64,000 nt of DNA from VBDM01 sp964430565 (GTDB lineage: Bacteria > Pseudomonadota > Gammaproteobacteria > Burkholderiales > SG8-39), in the NCBI GenBank assembly GCA_964430565.1, contig CAYSFD010000047.1, positions 124,001-188,000 of the forward strand, in the 5' to 3' direction. Positions 26,806 to 38,397 of the stretch are shown here, one piece after another. A model generated the notes under the pieces. That model did not search any database, had not been told where the DNA came from, and saw only the letters and a list, made by a program, of their open reading frames with translations. The position numbers were made by a program, and so were the translations under genes. Position 1 is the stretch's first letter. Every line of letters begins with the position of its first letter.

Positions 26806-27998
26806 TTCGGTGGCATGTACCAGCCCGGTTCCATGCGGTTAGGCACACCGTCCTTTTTCAGCGTCTCCTCGTATTCCTTGCGGATGTACGGGTCCTCCAT
26901 CCAGTATGGAATGGAGGTGCCCCCCTCCGGGATGTCCATGCCGGTGTAGTCGATGTGCTTTTCCCCGGGCGGGCCCGGATCGCGCCCGGGGTTGTGCGGA
27001 CCGAACCACGCGGTGAGGCGGAACGGGTCCTTCGATACGCTGAAGTGCTGGTGATACCAGCGCGCGCCACCGGGCGCCGCGCTCACCATGCCGACCGGCT
27101 CGTAGTCGACGCGCTTCACTTCCTTCGCATTGCCGTCCTTCCAGGGGGTAACGCCGAGCCGCTCGGGCCAGGTGTAGGTGTAGCCCTTGCCTTTCACGCA
27201 GATGAGCACGGCGGCGGAGGTGTGCGCATGTCCTTTCGAGTAGCGGCCGTTCTCGTGCTGGCCGATCCAGAAATAGAAGCAGTTGTCGGTCATGAACGGC
27301 TCGACGCGCCGCCAGCCGGGGGAGCGCCGGTTGTCGAGCGGAAGCTCGCAATTGACGATGTCGGGAATGAAATTCGTGCGGCGCATCGCGAGGCCCCGGA
27401 CCGGATCGGGTTCGATGTCGTCCCTGGGCTTGAAGAAATCGTCCGCGCCTGAGAAGCGGTCGCGGAATACGAACGGGTTGTTGAACACCGCGTCCGTGTT
27501 GTTGATCATGTTGAGAACGTTCGGCGCCGTGGTGCCGCCGAGAAGGAGCGCGCCGCCCGAGGTGGCGTTGACCAGGCGATGCCAGGCGTTCATCGGGATC
27601 GAGAACATCGATCCTTTCTGCCATTCGAACACGTGCCTCTTGGTGTCGCCCTCGAGCCAGACCTCGGTCGTGCCGCGACCCTCGACGACGAGGAAGATCT
27701 CCTCGTACATGTGCTTCTCGGGATGCAGCGCGCCGCCGGGCGGCACCTCGATCACATAGGAGCCCCACTTGGTTTCGGTGCCGTAGAGCTGGATGTAGTG
27801 GCCGCGGCCGCCGGTGCGCTTCCAGGCGACAAGCGGCAGATCCTGCACCTTGCGGATGCCGATGCCGCGAAAAACGGGAATGCCTTCGGACTCCATGAAG
27901 GCGTCATAAGGAGTCGGCTGCTTCTTGAATTCGCCGAAACCCGCCTTGCGCGTGCCGCTCGGCTCGTGCCAGTGGGTCTGGTCTTTTTCGTGCGGCAT
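26802..27998 (-). CDS. Two-domain cupin protein, dioxygenase-like
   Basis: This 398-residue bicupin has an N-terminal cupin with His92, His96, Glu99/Glu100 (HPEKHMYEE) and His140 (PMNAWHRLVN), a complete four-ligand set. The second cupin shows His257 and His259 (KGHAHTSAA) and His316/His318 (WYHQHFS), while its usual glutamate position is Ala-like. Gentisate dioxygenase-type bicupins are the nearest known theme, but the substrate is unknown. I chose the ATG giving MPHEKDQTHW; the upstream extension reads into the regulatory region. It is the first gene of an operon with eutA, downstream of a palindromic operator candidate. Confidence 0.75.
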   Translation of the reverse strand: MPHEKDQTHWHEPSGTRKAGFGEFKKQPTPYDAFMESEGIPVFRGIGIRKVQDLPLVAWKRTGGRGHYIQLYGTETKWGSYVIEVPPGGALHPEKHMYEEIFLVVEGRGTTEVWLEGDTKRHVFEWQKGSMFSIPMNAWHRLVNATSGGALLLGGTTAPNVLNMINNTDAVFNNPFVFRDRFSGADDFFKPRDDIEPDPVRGLAMRRTNFIPDIVNCELPLDNRRSPGWRRVEPFMTDNCFYFWIGQHENGRYSKGHAHTSAAVLICVKGKGYTYTWPERLGVTPWKDGNAKEVKRVDYEPVGMVSAAPGGARWYHQHFSVSKDPFRLTAWFGPHNPGRDPGPPGEKHIDYTGMDIPEGGTSIPYWMEDPYIRKEYEETLKKDGVPNRMEPGWYMPPK

Positions 27999-28023
27999 GA
28001 GGGATCTCGATGAGGCGGTTTGT

Positions 28024-28048
28024 CTATGTTCTGATATACAGAACATAG
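28024..28048. promoter_or_regulatory. Perfect 10-bp inverted repeat, candidate IclR operator
   Basis: CTATGTTCTG and CAGAACATAG pair perfectly around a five-base spacer (ATATA). It lies between the cupin-eutA operon and the divergent solute-binding protein-nicO-iclR genes, just upstream of the + strand -35 element and over the predicted - strand -10. An IclR regulator encoded in the same locus is the obvious candidate to bind it. Confidence 0.7.
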
Positions 28049-28058
28049 TTCCATTCTT

Positions 28059-28088
28059 TTGCAATCGGCGCTCATTCGACCATATAAT
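28059..28088 (+). promoter_or_regulatory. Promoter candidate for the solute-binding protein operon
   Basis: TTGCAA (28059-28064) and a perfect TATAAT (28083-28088) are separated by 18 bases. TTGCAA is its own reverse complement, so it could also serve as the -35 element of the divergent cupin promoter, whose weaker -10 (TGTATA) would fall inside the palindromic operator. Confidence 0.55.
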
Positions 28089-28179
28089 CCCCGCGAGCGT
28101 CAATCCGTGTGCAGACTCGAGGCGCCGCAGGCGAGCGAGCGCCAAGCGAGTTTCAAGGGGGCGCGAGCAGGAGGGATCG

Positions 28180-29229
28180 ATGCGGCTCCAGGACTCGACG
28201 ACTCTACTTCATGCGGTGCTTCTGGCCGCCGCGTGCGCTTCGCCTGCGAGCGCGCAAACCCCTGAGAAGAATTCAGCCGTCTACCTTTATGAGGGCGCTG
28301 ACCGCGAGCAGCGGCTGATCGAGCGCGCCCGCCAGGAAGGGACGCTCGTCCTGTACACCTCGCTCGCCACTTCGGAATCGGTGCCGCTCACGCAGGCGTT
28401 CGAGAAGAAGTACGGCGTCAAAGTCCAATTGTGGCGTTCGCTGAGCGACGCGGTCGTGCAACGGGCACTCAACGAAGCGAGGGCGCGCCGCCACAACGTC
28501 GATGTCGTCGAGACCAACGGCCCGGAGCTGGAGGCGCTCGCGCGCGAGCGCGTCACCGCCCGGTTCTTCAGTCCCCACATCGCCGACATTCCCGCCTGGG
28601 GCGTGCCCGCGCACCGCATGTGGGTCTCCGACCGCGTCGATTTCTTCGTCGTCGCGTACAACACCGCCAAGGTGCGCCGCGAGGAGTTGCCGGAGACCTA
28701 CGAGGGCTTTCTCGATCCGAAATGGAAAGGGCGGATCGGGATCGAAGCGACCGATCAGGAGTGGCTCGCGGGGCTCGCCAAGCACTGGGGCGAGAAGCGC
28801 GCCCTGGATTTTTTCCGCAAACTGGTGGCGATGAAGCCGGACGTGCGCAAAGGGCACGTGCTGCTCGCGGAGCTGGTCGCCGCCGGCGAGGTGCCGGTCG
28901 GCCTTACCAACTACGCATCCAACGCGGCTTCGATGAAGAAGAGGGAAAAGCCGATCGACTGGAAGCCGGTCGAACCCGTGGTCGGCAGGCCGCAGGCGAT
29001 CGGGCTCGCGGCGAACGCGCCCCATCCGAACGCGGCGCTGCTGTTCGCCGATTTCGTGCTGTCGCCGGAAGGGCAGCGGTTGTTCGATTCCATGGGGCGG
29101 TTCCCTTCGAGCCAGAAGGTCAAGAGCAGTATCGGCGGGTTCTCCTTTCTGATGCTCGATCCCATCACTCTCATCGACGAGGACGAAAAATGGCTCAAGC
29201 TCTGGAACGAGCTGGTCATGGCCAAGTAA
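28180..29229 (+). CDS. ABC-type solute-binding protein (Fe3+/AfuA-like family 1)
   Basis: This 349-residue periplasmic receptor has a signal peptide (MRLQDSTTLLHAVLLAAACASPASA). The family pattern follows: EGTLVLYTSLATSESVPL at the first domain, FEKKYGVKVQLWR, and the hinge YEGFLDPKWKGRIGIE. Proteins of this type bind ferric iron or small organic anions such as phosphonates or thiamine. No permease or ATPase gene is adjacent, so it must share another transporter or act alone. GGAGGG lies before the ATG, and the NicO gene starts one base after its stop. Confidence 0.78.
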   Translation: MRLQDSTTLLHAVLLAAACASPASAQTPEKNSAVYLYEGADREQRLIERARQEGTLVLYTSLATSESVPLTQAFEKKYGVKVQLWRSLSDAVVQRALNEARARRHNVDVVETNGPELEALARERVTARFFSPHIADIPAWGVPAHRMWVSDRVDFFVVAYNTAKVRREELPETYEGFLDPKWKGRIGIEATDQEWLAGLAKHWGEKRALDFFRKLVAMKPDVRKGHVLLAELVAAGEVPVGLTNYASNAASMKKREKPIDWKPVEPVVGRPQAIGLAANAPHPNAALLFADFVLSPEGQRLFDSMGRFPSSQKVKSSIGGFSFLMLDPITLIDEDEKWLKLWNELVMAK

Positions 29230-29230
29230 G

Positions 29231-30040
29231 ATGATTTCGTCACTGCCGCACGACCTGGCCGGACTTGCCCTGATGGTATTCCTCCTCGGCCTGCGGCACG
29301 GGATGGATCCGGATCATCTGGCGACCATCGACGGCCTCGCGCGCCAAAACGCGCAAAGCCGCCCGCGGCTGGTGCGCTGGTCCGGATGCCTGTTTTCTCT
29401 TGGCCACGGCGCGGTCGTCACGCTGGTCGCCGGGGTCGTTGCGGCCACCTTGCATGAGGGCGGCGCGCCCGAATGGCTGGAGCGGCTGGGTGCATGGATT
29501 TCGATCGCGTTTCTCCTGGCTCTGGGCCTCGCGAACATCGTCGCGGTTTTCCGCACACCCGCCGACCGGGTGGTCCAACTGGGCGGGTTCAAGGCGCGCT
29601 GGCTGGGACGGCTTGCCGGGACCGGCCATCCCGCGGTCATCGCAATGATCGGCGCGGCCTTTGCGCTTTCCTTCGACACCATCAGCCAGGCTGCGCTGTT
29701 TTCTCTGACCGGGGCGCACCTGGCCGGCTGGCCGTTTTCCGTCGCGCTCGGCCTGTTGTTTACGCTCGGGATGATGACGACCGACGGCGTCAACGGCGCA
29801 TGGGTGGCGACCATGGTGCAGCGCGCGGACCGGCGTGCGCGGGTAGCCTCGCGCGTGATGGGTCTGTCGATCGCTTTTCTCGGCATCGCGATCGCGGGCC
29901 TGGCGATGGCCCGGATCCTTTCTCCGGATGTCGCCGCAGCGCTCTCGGGTCGCGAGCTTCAGATGGGAATCGGCGTGGCGGTCGTGGTGGCCGCGAGCTT
30001 CGCCGTCGCGATCCGGCTGGCGCGCACTAGGGCCGCCTGA
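29231..30040 (+). CDS. NicO/HoxN-family nickel/cobalt transporter
   Basis: This 269-residue membrane permease has the family's metal motif in the first helix pair (LRHGMDPDHLATIDGL, the H-x4-D-H signature). The second motif is ALSFDTISQ (LGFDTATE in nickel permeases) and the third is FTLGMMTTDGVNGAWV. The altered second motif leaves metal preference open between Ni2+ and Co2+. It is tightly linked to the solute-binding protein gene upstream and the IclR gene seven bases downstream, and lies near a EutA-like protein and metH, both from B12-related systems. Confidence 0.85.
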   Translation: MISSLPHDLAGLALMVFLLGLRHGMDPDHLATIDGLARQNAQSRPRLVRWSGCLFSLGHGAVVTLVAGVVAATLHEGGAPEWLERLGAWISIAFLLALGLANIVAVFRTPADRVVQLGGFKARWLGRLAGTGHPAVIAMIGAAFALSFDTISQAALFSLTGAHLAGWPFSVALGLLFTLGMMTTDGVNGAWVATMVQRADRRARVASRVMGLSIAFLGIAIAGLAMARILSPDVAAALSGRELQMGIGVAVVVAASFAVAIRLARTRAA

Positions 30041-30046
30041 GGCCGG

Positions 30047-30874
30047 ATGGCGATTGCGATGGAACGCAAGCCCGCATCGGCGAGATTTCGCACGCGCTTG
30101 TCCTCGGTCACCAACTCCTTGCGGCTCATCAAGGCGTTCTCGGAAGACGAATACGAGATCGGCATCAGCGATCTCGCCAAGCGCCTGGGGCTGGCGAAGA
30201 GCACCGTGCATCGCCTGGCCTCGACGCTGCTCGAGGAGGGGATGCTCGAGCAGAACCCCGGCGACGGCAAGTATCACCTCGGGCTCGCCCTGTTCGAGCT
30301 TGGAACCATGGTGCGCCGAAAGATGGACTTCACCGCGGAGGCGAGGCCCTTTCTGCGGACGCTGATGGAAAAAACCGGAGAGACGGTGCATCTGGCGATT
30401 CTCGACCACGATTCGATCCTTTACATCATTACCCACGAAAGCAAGCAAGCGCTGCGCATGGGCTCGAAAGTCGGCACCCGTGCGCCCGTGCATTCCACGG
30501 CGGTGGGAAAGGTTTTGCTCGCATCTCAGCCCGATGACGAAATCGAGCGCATCGTCGCCCGCGGGCTGCCGCAGAGCACTCCTAATACGATCGCCGAAGG
30601 CAAGGCCTTTCGCCGCGAGCTTGCGGCGGTGCGGGCGCAAAACTATGCCGTTGACGATGAGGAGAGCGAGATCGGACTGCGCGCGATCGCCGCGCCGATA
30701 CGCAGCGACTCGGGCAACGTGGTAGCGGCGATCAGCATCGCCGGTCCGGTGCATCGCATGGCGAAGAAGACGCTGCTTTCCTGGGTACGCGAGCTGGTCG
30801 AAGCGGCCGACGCTGTTTCGCACCGGCTCGGCTGGCAGGTTTCGCGGGCGGAATCCCAGCACAAGCGGGCCTGA
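30047..30874 (+). CDS. IclR-family transcriptional regulator
   Basis: This 275-residue regulator has an N-terminal winged helix (TNSLRLIKAFSEDEYEIGI, then DLAKRLGLAKSTVHRLASTL) and a C-terminal GAF-like effector domain (FLRTLMEKTGETVHLAILD, RAPVHSTAVGKVLLAS, EIGLRAIAAPI). It is the last gene of the solute-binding protein-nicO operon. IclR regulators usually control the operon they belong to and its divergent partner, here through the palindrome upstream of the cupin gene. The effector is unknown. Confidence 0.9.
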   Translation: MAIAMERKPASARFRTRLSSVTNSLRLIKAFSEDEYEIGISDLAKRLGLAKSTVHRLASTLLEEGMLEQNPGDGKYHLGLALFELGTMVRRKMDFTAEARPFLRTLMEKTGETVHLAILDHDSILYIITHESKQALRMGSKVGTRAPVHSTAVGKVLLASQPDDEIERIVARGLPQSTPNTIAEGKAFRRELAAVRAQNYAVDDEESEIGLRAIAAPIRSDSGNVVAAISIAGPVHRMAKKTLLSWVRELVEAADAVSHRLGWQVSRAESQHKRA

Positions 30875-30892
30875 TCTCGGCAGGAGACCAAA

Positions 30893-31083
30893 TGTAGCGT
30901 GCGCCCTGCGCACGTGGTGGGGTCCGCGCGCACGGCGCGCGCTACGATCGGAGACCGGGTGTAGCGTGCGCCCTGCGCACGTCGTGGAGTCCCGCGCGCA
31001 CGGCGCGCGCTACGATCGGAGACCAGGTGTAGCGTGCGCCCTGCGCACGTGGCGGGGTCCGCGCGCACGGCGCGCGCTACGGC
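30893..31083. repeat. Three tandem REP-like palindromic units
   Basis: Units of 67-68 bases start at 30893, 30960 and 31028. Each opens TGTAGCGTGCGCCCTGCGCA and ends GCGCGCGCTAC, giving a dyad whose outer arms (GTAGCG...CGCTAC) pair. The array fills the gap between the convergent iclR and metF genes, where it may act as a bidirectional terminator or mRNA stabiliser. Unit 2 differs from unit 1 at a few central positions, and unit 3 ends differently. Confidence 0.85.
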
Positions 31084-31092
31084 CGGCGAACG

Positions 31093-31938
31093 TCAGATTC
31101 CCAGTCTCTGCCAGATCGTGGAAGTCAGGCCTGCCTGGTTCATGGTGTAGAAGTGCAGGCCGGGAGCGCCGGCTGAGAGCAGGCGGTCGCACAGTTCGGT
31201 GACCACATCGAGGCCCAGGCTGCGGATCGAGGCCAGATCGTCGCCGAAGCTCTGCAATTTCAGGCGCAGCCAGCGCGGGATTTCCGCGCCGCAGGCATCG
31301 GAGAAACGGGCGAGCTGCGAGAAATTGCCGATCGGCATGATGCCGGGTACGATCGGCGCGCTTATCCCGAGCGCTTCGCAGTCTTCCACGAAGCGGAAAT
31401 AGGAATCGGCGTTGAAGAAGTACTGGGTAATCGCCGAATTGGCTCCTGCGTCGAGCTTGCGTTTGAAGTTTCTCAGATCGTCCAAGGGGCTGCGCGCCTG
31501 CGGGTGGACCTCCGGATAGCATGCGACTTCGATGTTGAAATGATCGCCGGTCCTTTCCCGGATGAAAGCGACGAGCTCGCTCGCGTAGCGAAGCTCGCCC
31601 GCGCTCGCGGCGCCGGAAGGCAGATCGCCGCGGAGTGCGACGATGTGGCGGATGCCTTTCGCCTTGTACAGATCGAGCGTAGCGGCGATGTCGGCGCGAG
31701 TCGCGCCTACGCAAGAGATGTGCGGCGCGGCAGTGTGTCCCGCCGACCGGATTTCGAGCACCGTCTCCAGCGTGCGGTCGCGGGTGGAGCCGCCCGCCCC
31801 GTAGGTGCAGGAAAAGAACTTGGGTTTGAGCTGCGCGAGCTGCTTCCAGGTTGCGCGCAGCTTCTCCATCCCCTGGGGCGTCTTGGGAGGGAAGAACTCG
31901 AAACTGAAGGCGCGCGGGTGTTTGTTCTGCGACTGCAT
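31093..31938 (-). CDS. metF: 5,10-methylenetetrahydrofolate reductase
   Basis: MetF reduces methylene-THF to methyl-THF with FAD and NADH and supplies the methyl donor for MetH. The 281-residue protein shows the classical blocks FSFEFFPPKTPQGMEKL, FFSCTYGAGGSTRDRT, the IRHIVALRGDLP flavin segment, NIEVACYPEVHP and GANSAITQYFFNADSYFRFV. Its ATG lies one base after the metH stop on the same strand, so the two are one operon feeding a single pathway. The longer upstream frame reads through metH and is rejected as a start. Confidence 0.95.
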   Translation of the reverse strand: MQSQNKHPRAFSFEFFPPKTPQGMEKLRATWKQLAQLKPKFFSCTYGAGGSTRDRTLETVLEIRSAGHTAAPHISCVGATRADIAATLDLYKAKGIRHIVALRGDLPSGAASAGELRYASELVAFIRERTGDHFNIEVACYPEVHPQARSPLDDLRNFKRKLDAGANSAITQYFFNADSYFRFVEDCEALGISAPIVPGIMPIGNFSQLARFSDACGAEIPRWLRLKLQSFGDDLASIRSLGLDVVTELCDRLLSAGAPGLHFYTMNQAGLTSTIWQRLGI

Positions 31939-31939
31939 G

Positions 31940-35629
<3,690 letters not shown>

Positions 35630-35702
35630 AGTCCCCTTTGACGAGGGGAGCATCATCGCCTATGCTTAGCTATGAATCCAATGAAAGTTTATCTGGATAT
35701 CA

Positions 35703-35715
35703 TGAACGATATTCA
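35703..35715. promoter_or_regulatory. MetR-binding site
   Basis: TGAACGATATTCA fits the MetR consensus TGAAnn(A/T)nnTTCA exactly. It lies in the 92-base divergent gap between metH and metR, seven bases before the metR start. That placement fits autorepression of metR and homocysteine-responsive control of metH. Confidence 0.85.
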
Positions 35716-35721
35716 TAATTC

Positions 35722-36636
35722 ATGCTCGAAATACGCCATCTCCGCACGCTGATCGCGCTCGCGGAGACGGGAACTGTCTCGCGTGCCGCCGAGCGCGTGC
35801 ATCTTACGCAGTCGGCCTTGTCCCACCAGCTAAAGGGGCTCGAGTCGCACTACGGCGCGGCGGTGGTGAAGCGTCACGGCCAGTCGGTGAAGCTCACCGA
35901 GGCGGGGCAGAGGCTGGTGGCTCTCGCCCGGTCGGTGATGGGCGAAGTGCAGACCGCGGAGCGGGACCTCGCGAAGCTCGCGCGGACGCCCGCGCGCACA
36001 TTGCGCATCGCGCTGGAATGCCATACCTGCTTCGACTGGCTGATGCCGATCATGGACGTGTTCCGGAAGGACTGGCCGGAAGTGGAGCTCGACCTCGTGT
36101 CAGGATTTCATCCGAACCCGATTGCCATGCTCGCCGACGGCAAGACCGATCTCGTGATCGGGTCGGAGAACAAGCCGAGGCGCGGCATCGTGCACCACCC
36201 GCTATTCCGTTTCGAAGTGCTCGCGGTGCTGCCGACAGATCACCCGCTGCGCGAGAAGCGCTACCTGAGCGCCGGCGATTTTGCGCAGGAGACGCTCATC
36301 ACCTACCCGGTGCCCGAGGATCGCATCGACTTGATCCGGAGGGTGCTGAAACCCGCCAAGGTCCATCCCAGGCGCCGCACCACGGAGCTCACGGTCGCCA
36401 TTCTGCAACTGGTCGCCAGCCGCCGGGGCGTCGCGGCCCTGCCGAACTGGGGGATAAAAAACTACCTCGATTACGAATATGTGATCGCGCGGCGCATCGG
36501 GAAAAGCGGACTGTGGAGCAACCTCTACGGTGCCACCACCGTCGAGATGGCGCGCCTGCCTTTTGTGCGGGACTTCCTCGAAACGGCCCGGCGCGAATGC
36601 TTCGCGAAGCTCGACGGGGTCGTGCCGGTGCAGTGA
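35722..36636 (+). CDS. metR: LysR-family methionine regulator MetR
   Basis: This 304-residue LysR regulator has the winged-helix N-terminus (LRTLIALAETGTVSRAAERV, HLTQSALSHQLKGLE) and a MetR-type effector domain. Residues typical of MetR are seen in RIALECHTCFDWLMPIMD and DLVSGFHPNPIAML, and in FEVLAVLPTDHPL. It activates methionine biosynthesis genes with homocysteine as co-effector. Divergent orientation to metH and the MetR box support the name. Confidence 0.93.
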   Translation: MLEIRHLRTLIALAETGTVSRAAERVHLTQSALSHQLKGLESHYGAAVVKRHGQSVKLTEAGQRLVALARSVMGEVQTAERDLAKLARTPARTLRIALECHTCFDWLMPIMDVFRKDWPEVELDLVSGFHPNPIAMLADGKTDLVIGSENKPRRGIVHHPLFRFEVLAVLPTDHPLREKRYLSAGDFAQETLITYPVPEDRIDLIRRVLKPAKVHPRRRTTELTVAILQLVASRRGVAALPNWGIKNYLDYEYVIARRIGKSGLWSNLYGATTVEMARLPFVRDFLETARRECFAKLDGVVPVQ

Positions 36637-36656
36637 TTCGCGCGACGCAGGTCCGT

Positions 36657-37541
36657 TTACCCTCGTATCTTCATCCAACGCACCGGGATCGCGGTGATGT
36701 CGCCCTTGCCCAGGCCGGCGCGCGAGGCTTCGTCGTAGCATTCCAGCGTTCGCGAGGTCACCGGAAGGCTCGTTCCCAGAGCGCTCGCCTCTTCGACCAT
36801 CGTACGCAGGTCCTTGCGCATCGAGTCGATGTCTATGGTGATCGGACCGGCGTCTTTGCCCTGGAGCACTGCCGTCAGCACCGCGGCGCGACTCTTGAGA
36901 ACGTTGGGGCCACCCGACGTATCGGAGAAAATATCGATGATGCGCGCCGCGTCGAGCCCGAGCGAACGGCACAAGGCCAGCGCCTCGCCGAAGGCCTGCC
37001 AGAAAACCAGCAGCGGGAGATTGATCGCGAGCTTCATGCTCGCGCCCGCGCCCACAAGGCCGACGTGCTCCACGCGGCGGCACAGCAGGTCGAGCACGGT
37101 CCGCGCGCGCGCCACGTCGGTCGCGTCGCTGCCGAGGAAGCCGAACAGCTTGCCCTCCTTTGCCGGACCGACGGTTCCTCCGACCGGACACTCGACCAGC
37201 GCCGCGCCCTTTTTCCTGACTTTGGCGGCAAGCGCTCTTTCGGTTTCCGGTCGAACGGTGCTCATTTCAATAAAGAGCTTTCCGGCGACATTGCCCGAAA
37301 GAAGCCCGTCCTTGCCGTGATACGCAGTGTCGATGGCGGGAGCGTCGGTGAGAATCGTGATGATGATCTCCGAATTCTCGGCGACGTTCGCCGGCGTCGC
37401 GGCCACCTTCGCGCCTGCGGCGGCGAGGGGTTGGGTCTTTTCCGCGGTGCGGTTCCAGACCGTAAGCTCGTGGCCCAGGCCCATCAGACGCTGGGCTATC
37501 GCCGTTCCCATTCTTCCGGTGCCTGCAATTCCGATCTTCAA
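36657..37541 (-). CDS. NAD(P)-dependent beta-hydroxyacid dehydrogenase (3-hydroxyisobutyrate dehydrogenase-like)
   Basis: This 294-residue cytosolic oxidoreductase has an N-terminal Rossmann fold (MKIGIAGTGRMGTAIAQRL), the substrate loop ECPVGGTVGPAKEGKL and the catalytic lysine segment VGAGASMKLAINLPLL. The C-terminal helical domain shows DMRKDL-like SMRKDLRTM. It oxidises or reduces a small hydroxyacid or tartronate-semialdehyde-like compound; the exact substrate is unclear. It uses a TTG start behind GAGGAGGAG. It is convergent with metR. Confidence 0.85.
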   Translation of the reverse strand: MKIGIAGTGRMGTAIAQRLMGLGHELTVWNRTAEKTQPLAAAGAKVAATPANVAENSEIIITILTDAPAIDTAYHGKDGLLSGNVAGKLFIEMSTVRPETERALAAKVRKKGAALVECPVGGTVGPAKEGKLFGFLGSDATDVARARTVLDLLCRRVEHVGLVGAGASMKLAINLPLLVFWQAFGEALALCRSLGLDAARIIDIFSDTSGGPNVLKSRAAVLTAVLQGKDAGPITIDIDSMRKDLRTMVEEASALGTSLPVTSRTLECYDEASRAGLGKGDITAIPVRWMKIRG

Positions 37542-37570
37542 GTGCTCCTCCTCGTTTCGCTCGCGCTAGG

Positions 37571-37599
37571 TTGACACGTACAGTCGCGTGGGGTCAAAT
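37571..37599 (+). promoter_or_regulatory. Promoter candidate upstream of the GST-Liv operon
   Basis: TTGACA (37571-37576) is followed after 17 bases by TCAAAT (37594-37599). It lies about 110 bases before the GST gene and is the only good promoter-like pair in the gap. It could drive the long + strand series that follows. Confidence 0.5.
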
Positions 37600-37707
37600 T
37601 GCCCGGCGGCAAATATAACAGTAACGCCGTAACCGGAAACACTCCAAAGGGGAGACCATGGGGTCGCCGAAGAGCGAGCTACCGAATCGTCGAGGAGTTG
37701 AGAAGAG

Positions 37708-38370
37708 ATGGCAATGAAACTGTACGGATTCTGGCGGTCTCTGGCCACCTACCGCGTGCGGGTCGCGCTCGCTCTGAAAGGGATAGAAGCCGAGCAGATA
37801 TCGATCGATCTGCTGCAGGGAAAGCAGCACGCCGAGGAATACAAGGCGATCAACCCGCAGGGCGTGGTGCCGGCGCTGGTCATCGACGCTGCTGCGCCGC
37901 TGTTCCAGTCCATGGCGATCCTCGAATATCTGGAGGAAACCCATCCGAAGCCTGCGCTGCTGCCCAAGGATTCCCGCGGCAGGGCGCGCGTTCGCGGGCT
38001 GGCGCAGATCGTTGTGAGCGACGGGCATCCCCTGGTTGTTCCGCGGGTTCGCGCCTACCTCGAGAAGGACATGCAGCAGGGCGAAGCCGCGCGCAACGCC
38101 TGGCTCGCTCACTGGACGCGCAAGGCGCTCGAAGCGCTTGAAGAGCATATCGCCAAGGAACCCGAGACCGGCAAGTTCTGCCACGGAGACTCACCGACGA
38201 TCGCCGACATTTGCCTCGCCTCCCAGGTCTTCGGGGCGAAGTTTTTTAACGTCGAAACGGCCGGCGTGCCGACGGTCATGCGCGTTTTCGGAGAATGCAT
38301 GAAAATCGACGCTTTCGACCGTTCTCAACCGGCGAAGCAGCCCGACGCACCCAAGAACCCGACACACTGA
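37708..38370 (+). CDS. Zeta-class-like glutathione S-transferase (maleylacetoacetate isomerase-like)
   Basis: This 220-residue two-domain GST has an N-terminal thioredoxin fold with YRVRVALALKGIEAE, AINPQGVVPAL (the cis-proline) and LFQSMAILEYLEE (glutathione gamma-Glu site). The all-helical C-terminal domain ends HGDSPTIADICLASQVFG. Overall it fits maleylacetoacetate isomerase. However, the zeta active-site signature Ser-Ser-Cys is Ser-Leu-Ala here (RSLATYRVR), so classical isomerase activity is uncertain. It lies 27 bases before the Liv receptor gene, suggesting a role in degrading an imported compound. Confidence 0.78.
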   Translation: MAMKLYGFWRSLATYRVRVALALKGIEAEQISIDLLQGKQHAEEYKAINPQGVVPALVIDAAAPLFQSMAILEYLEETHPKPALLPKDSRGRARVRGLAQIVVSDGHPLVVPRVRAYLEKDMQQGEAARNAWLAHWTRKALEALEEHIAKEPETGKFCHGDSPTIADICLASQVFGAKFFNVETAGVPTVMRVFGECMKIDAFDRSQPAKQPDAPKNPTH

Positions 38371-38397
38371 ACAGCGACAACCCAAAGGAGGAACACC

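Noticed and set aside
29240..30913. 557-codon open frame on the - strand across nicO and iclR
   Set aside because: The + strand genes carry diagnostic motifs (RHGMDPDH, IclR winged helix). The - strand translation is a shadow.
30893..31083. Possible CRISPR array
   Set aside because: The three units are contiguous, self-palindromic and have no unique spacers; no cas genes are present.
35630..35721. Cobalamin or SAM riboswitch in front of metH
   Set aside because: The gap is only 92 bases and lacks the conserved B12-box or SAM-riboswitch core. Control by MetR explains it.
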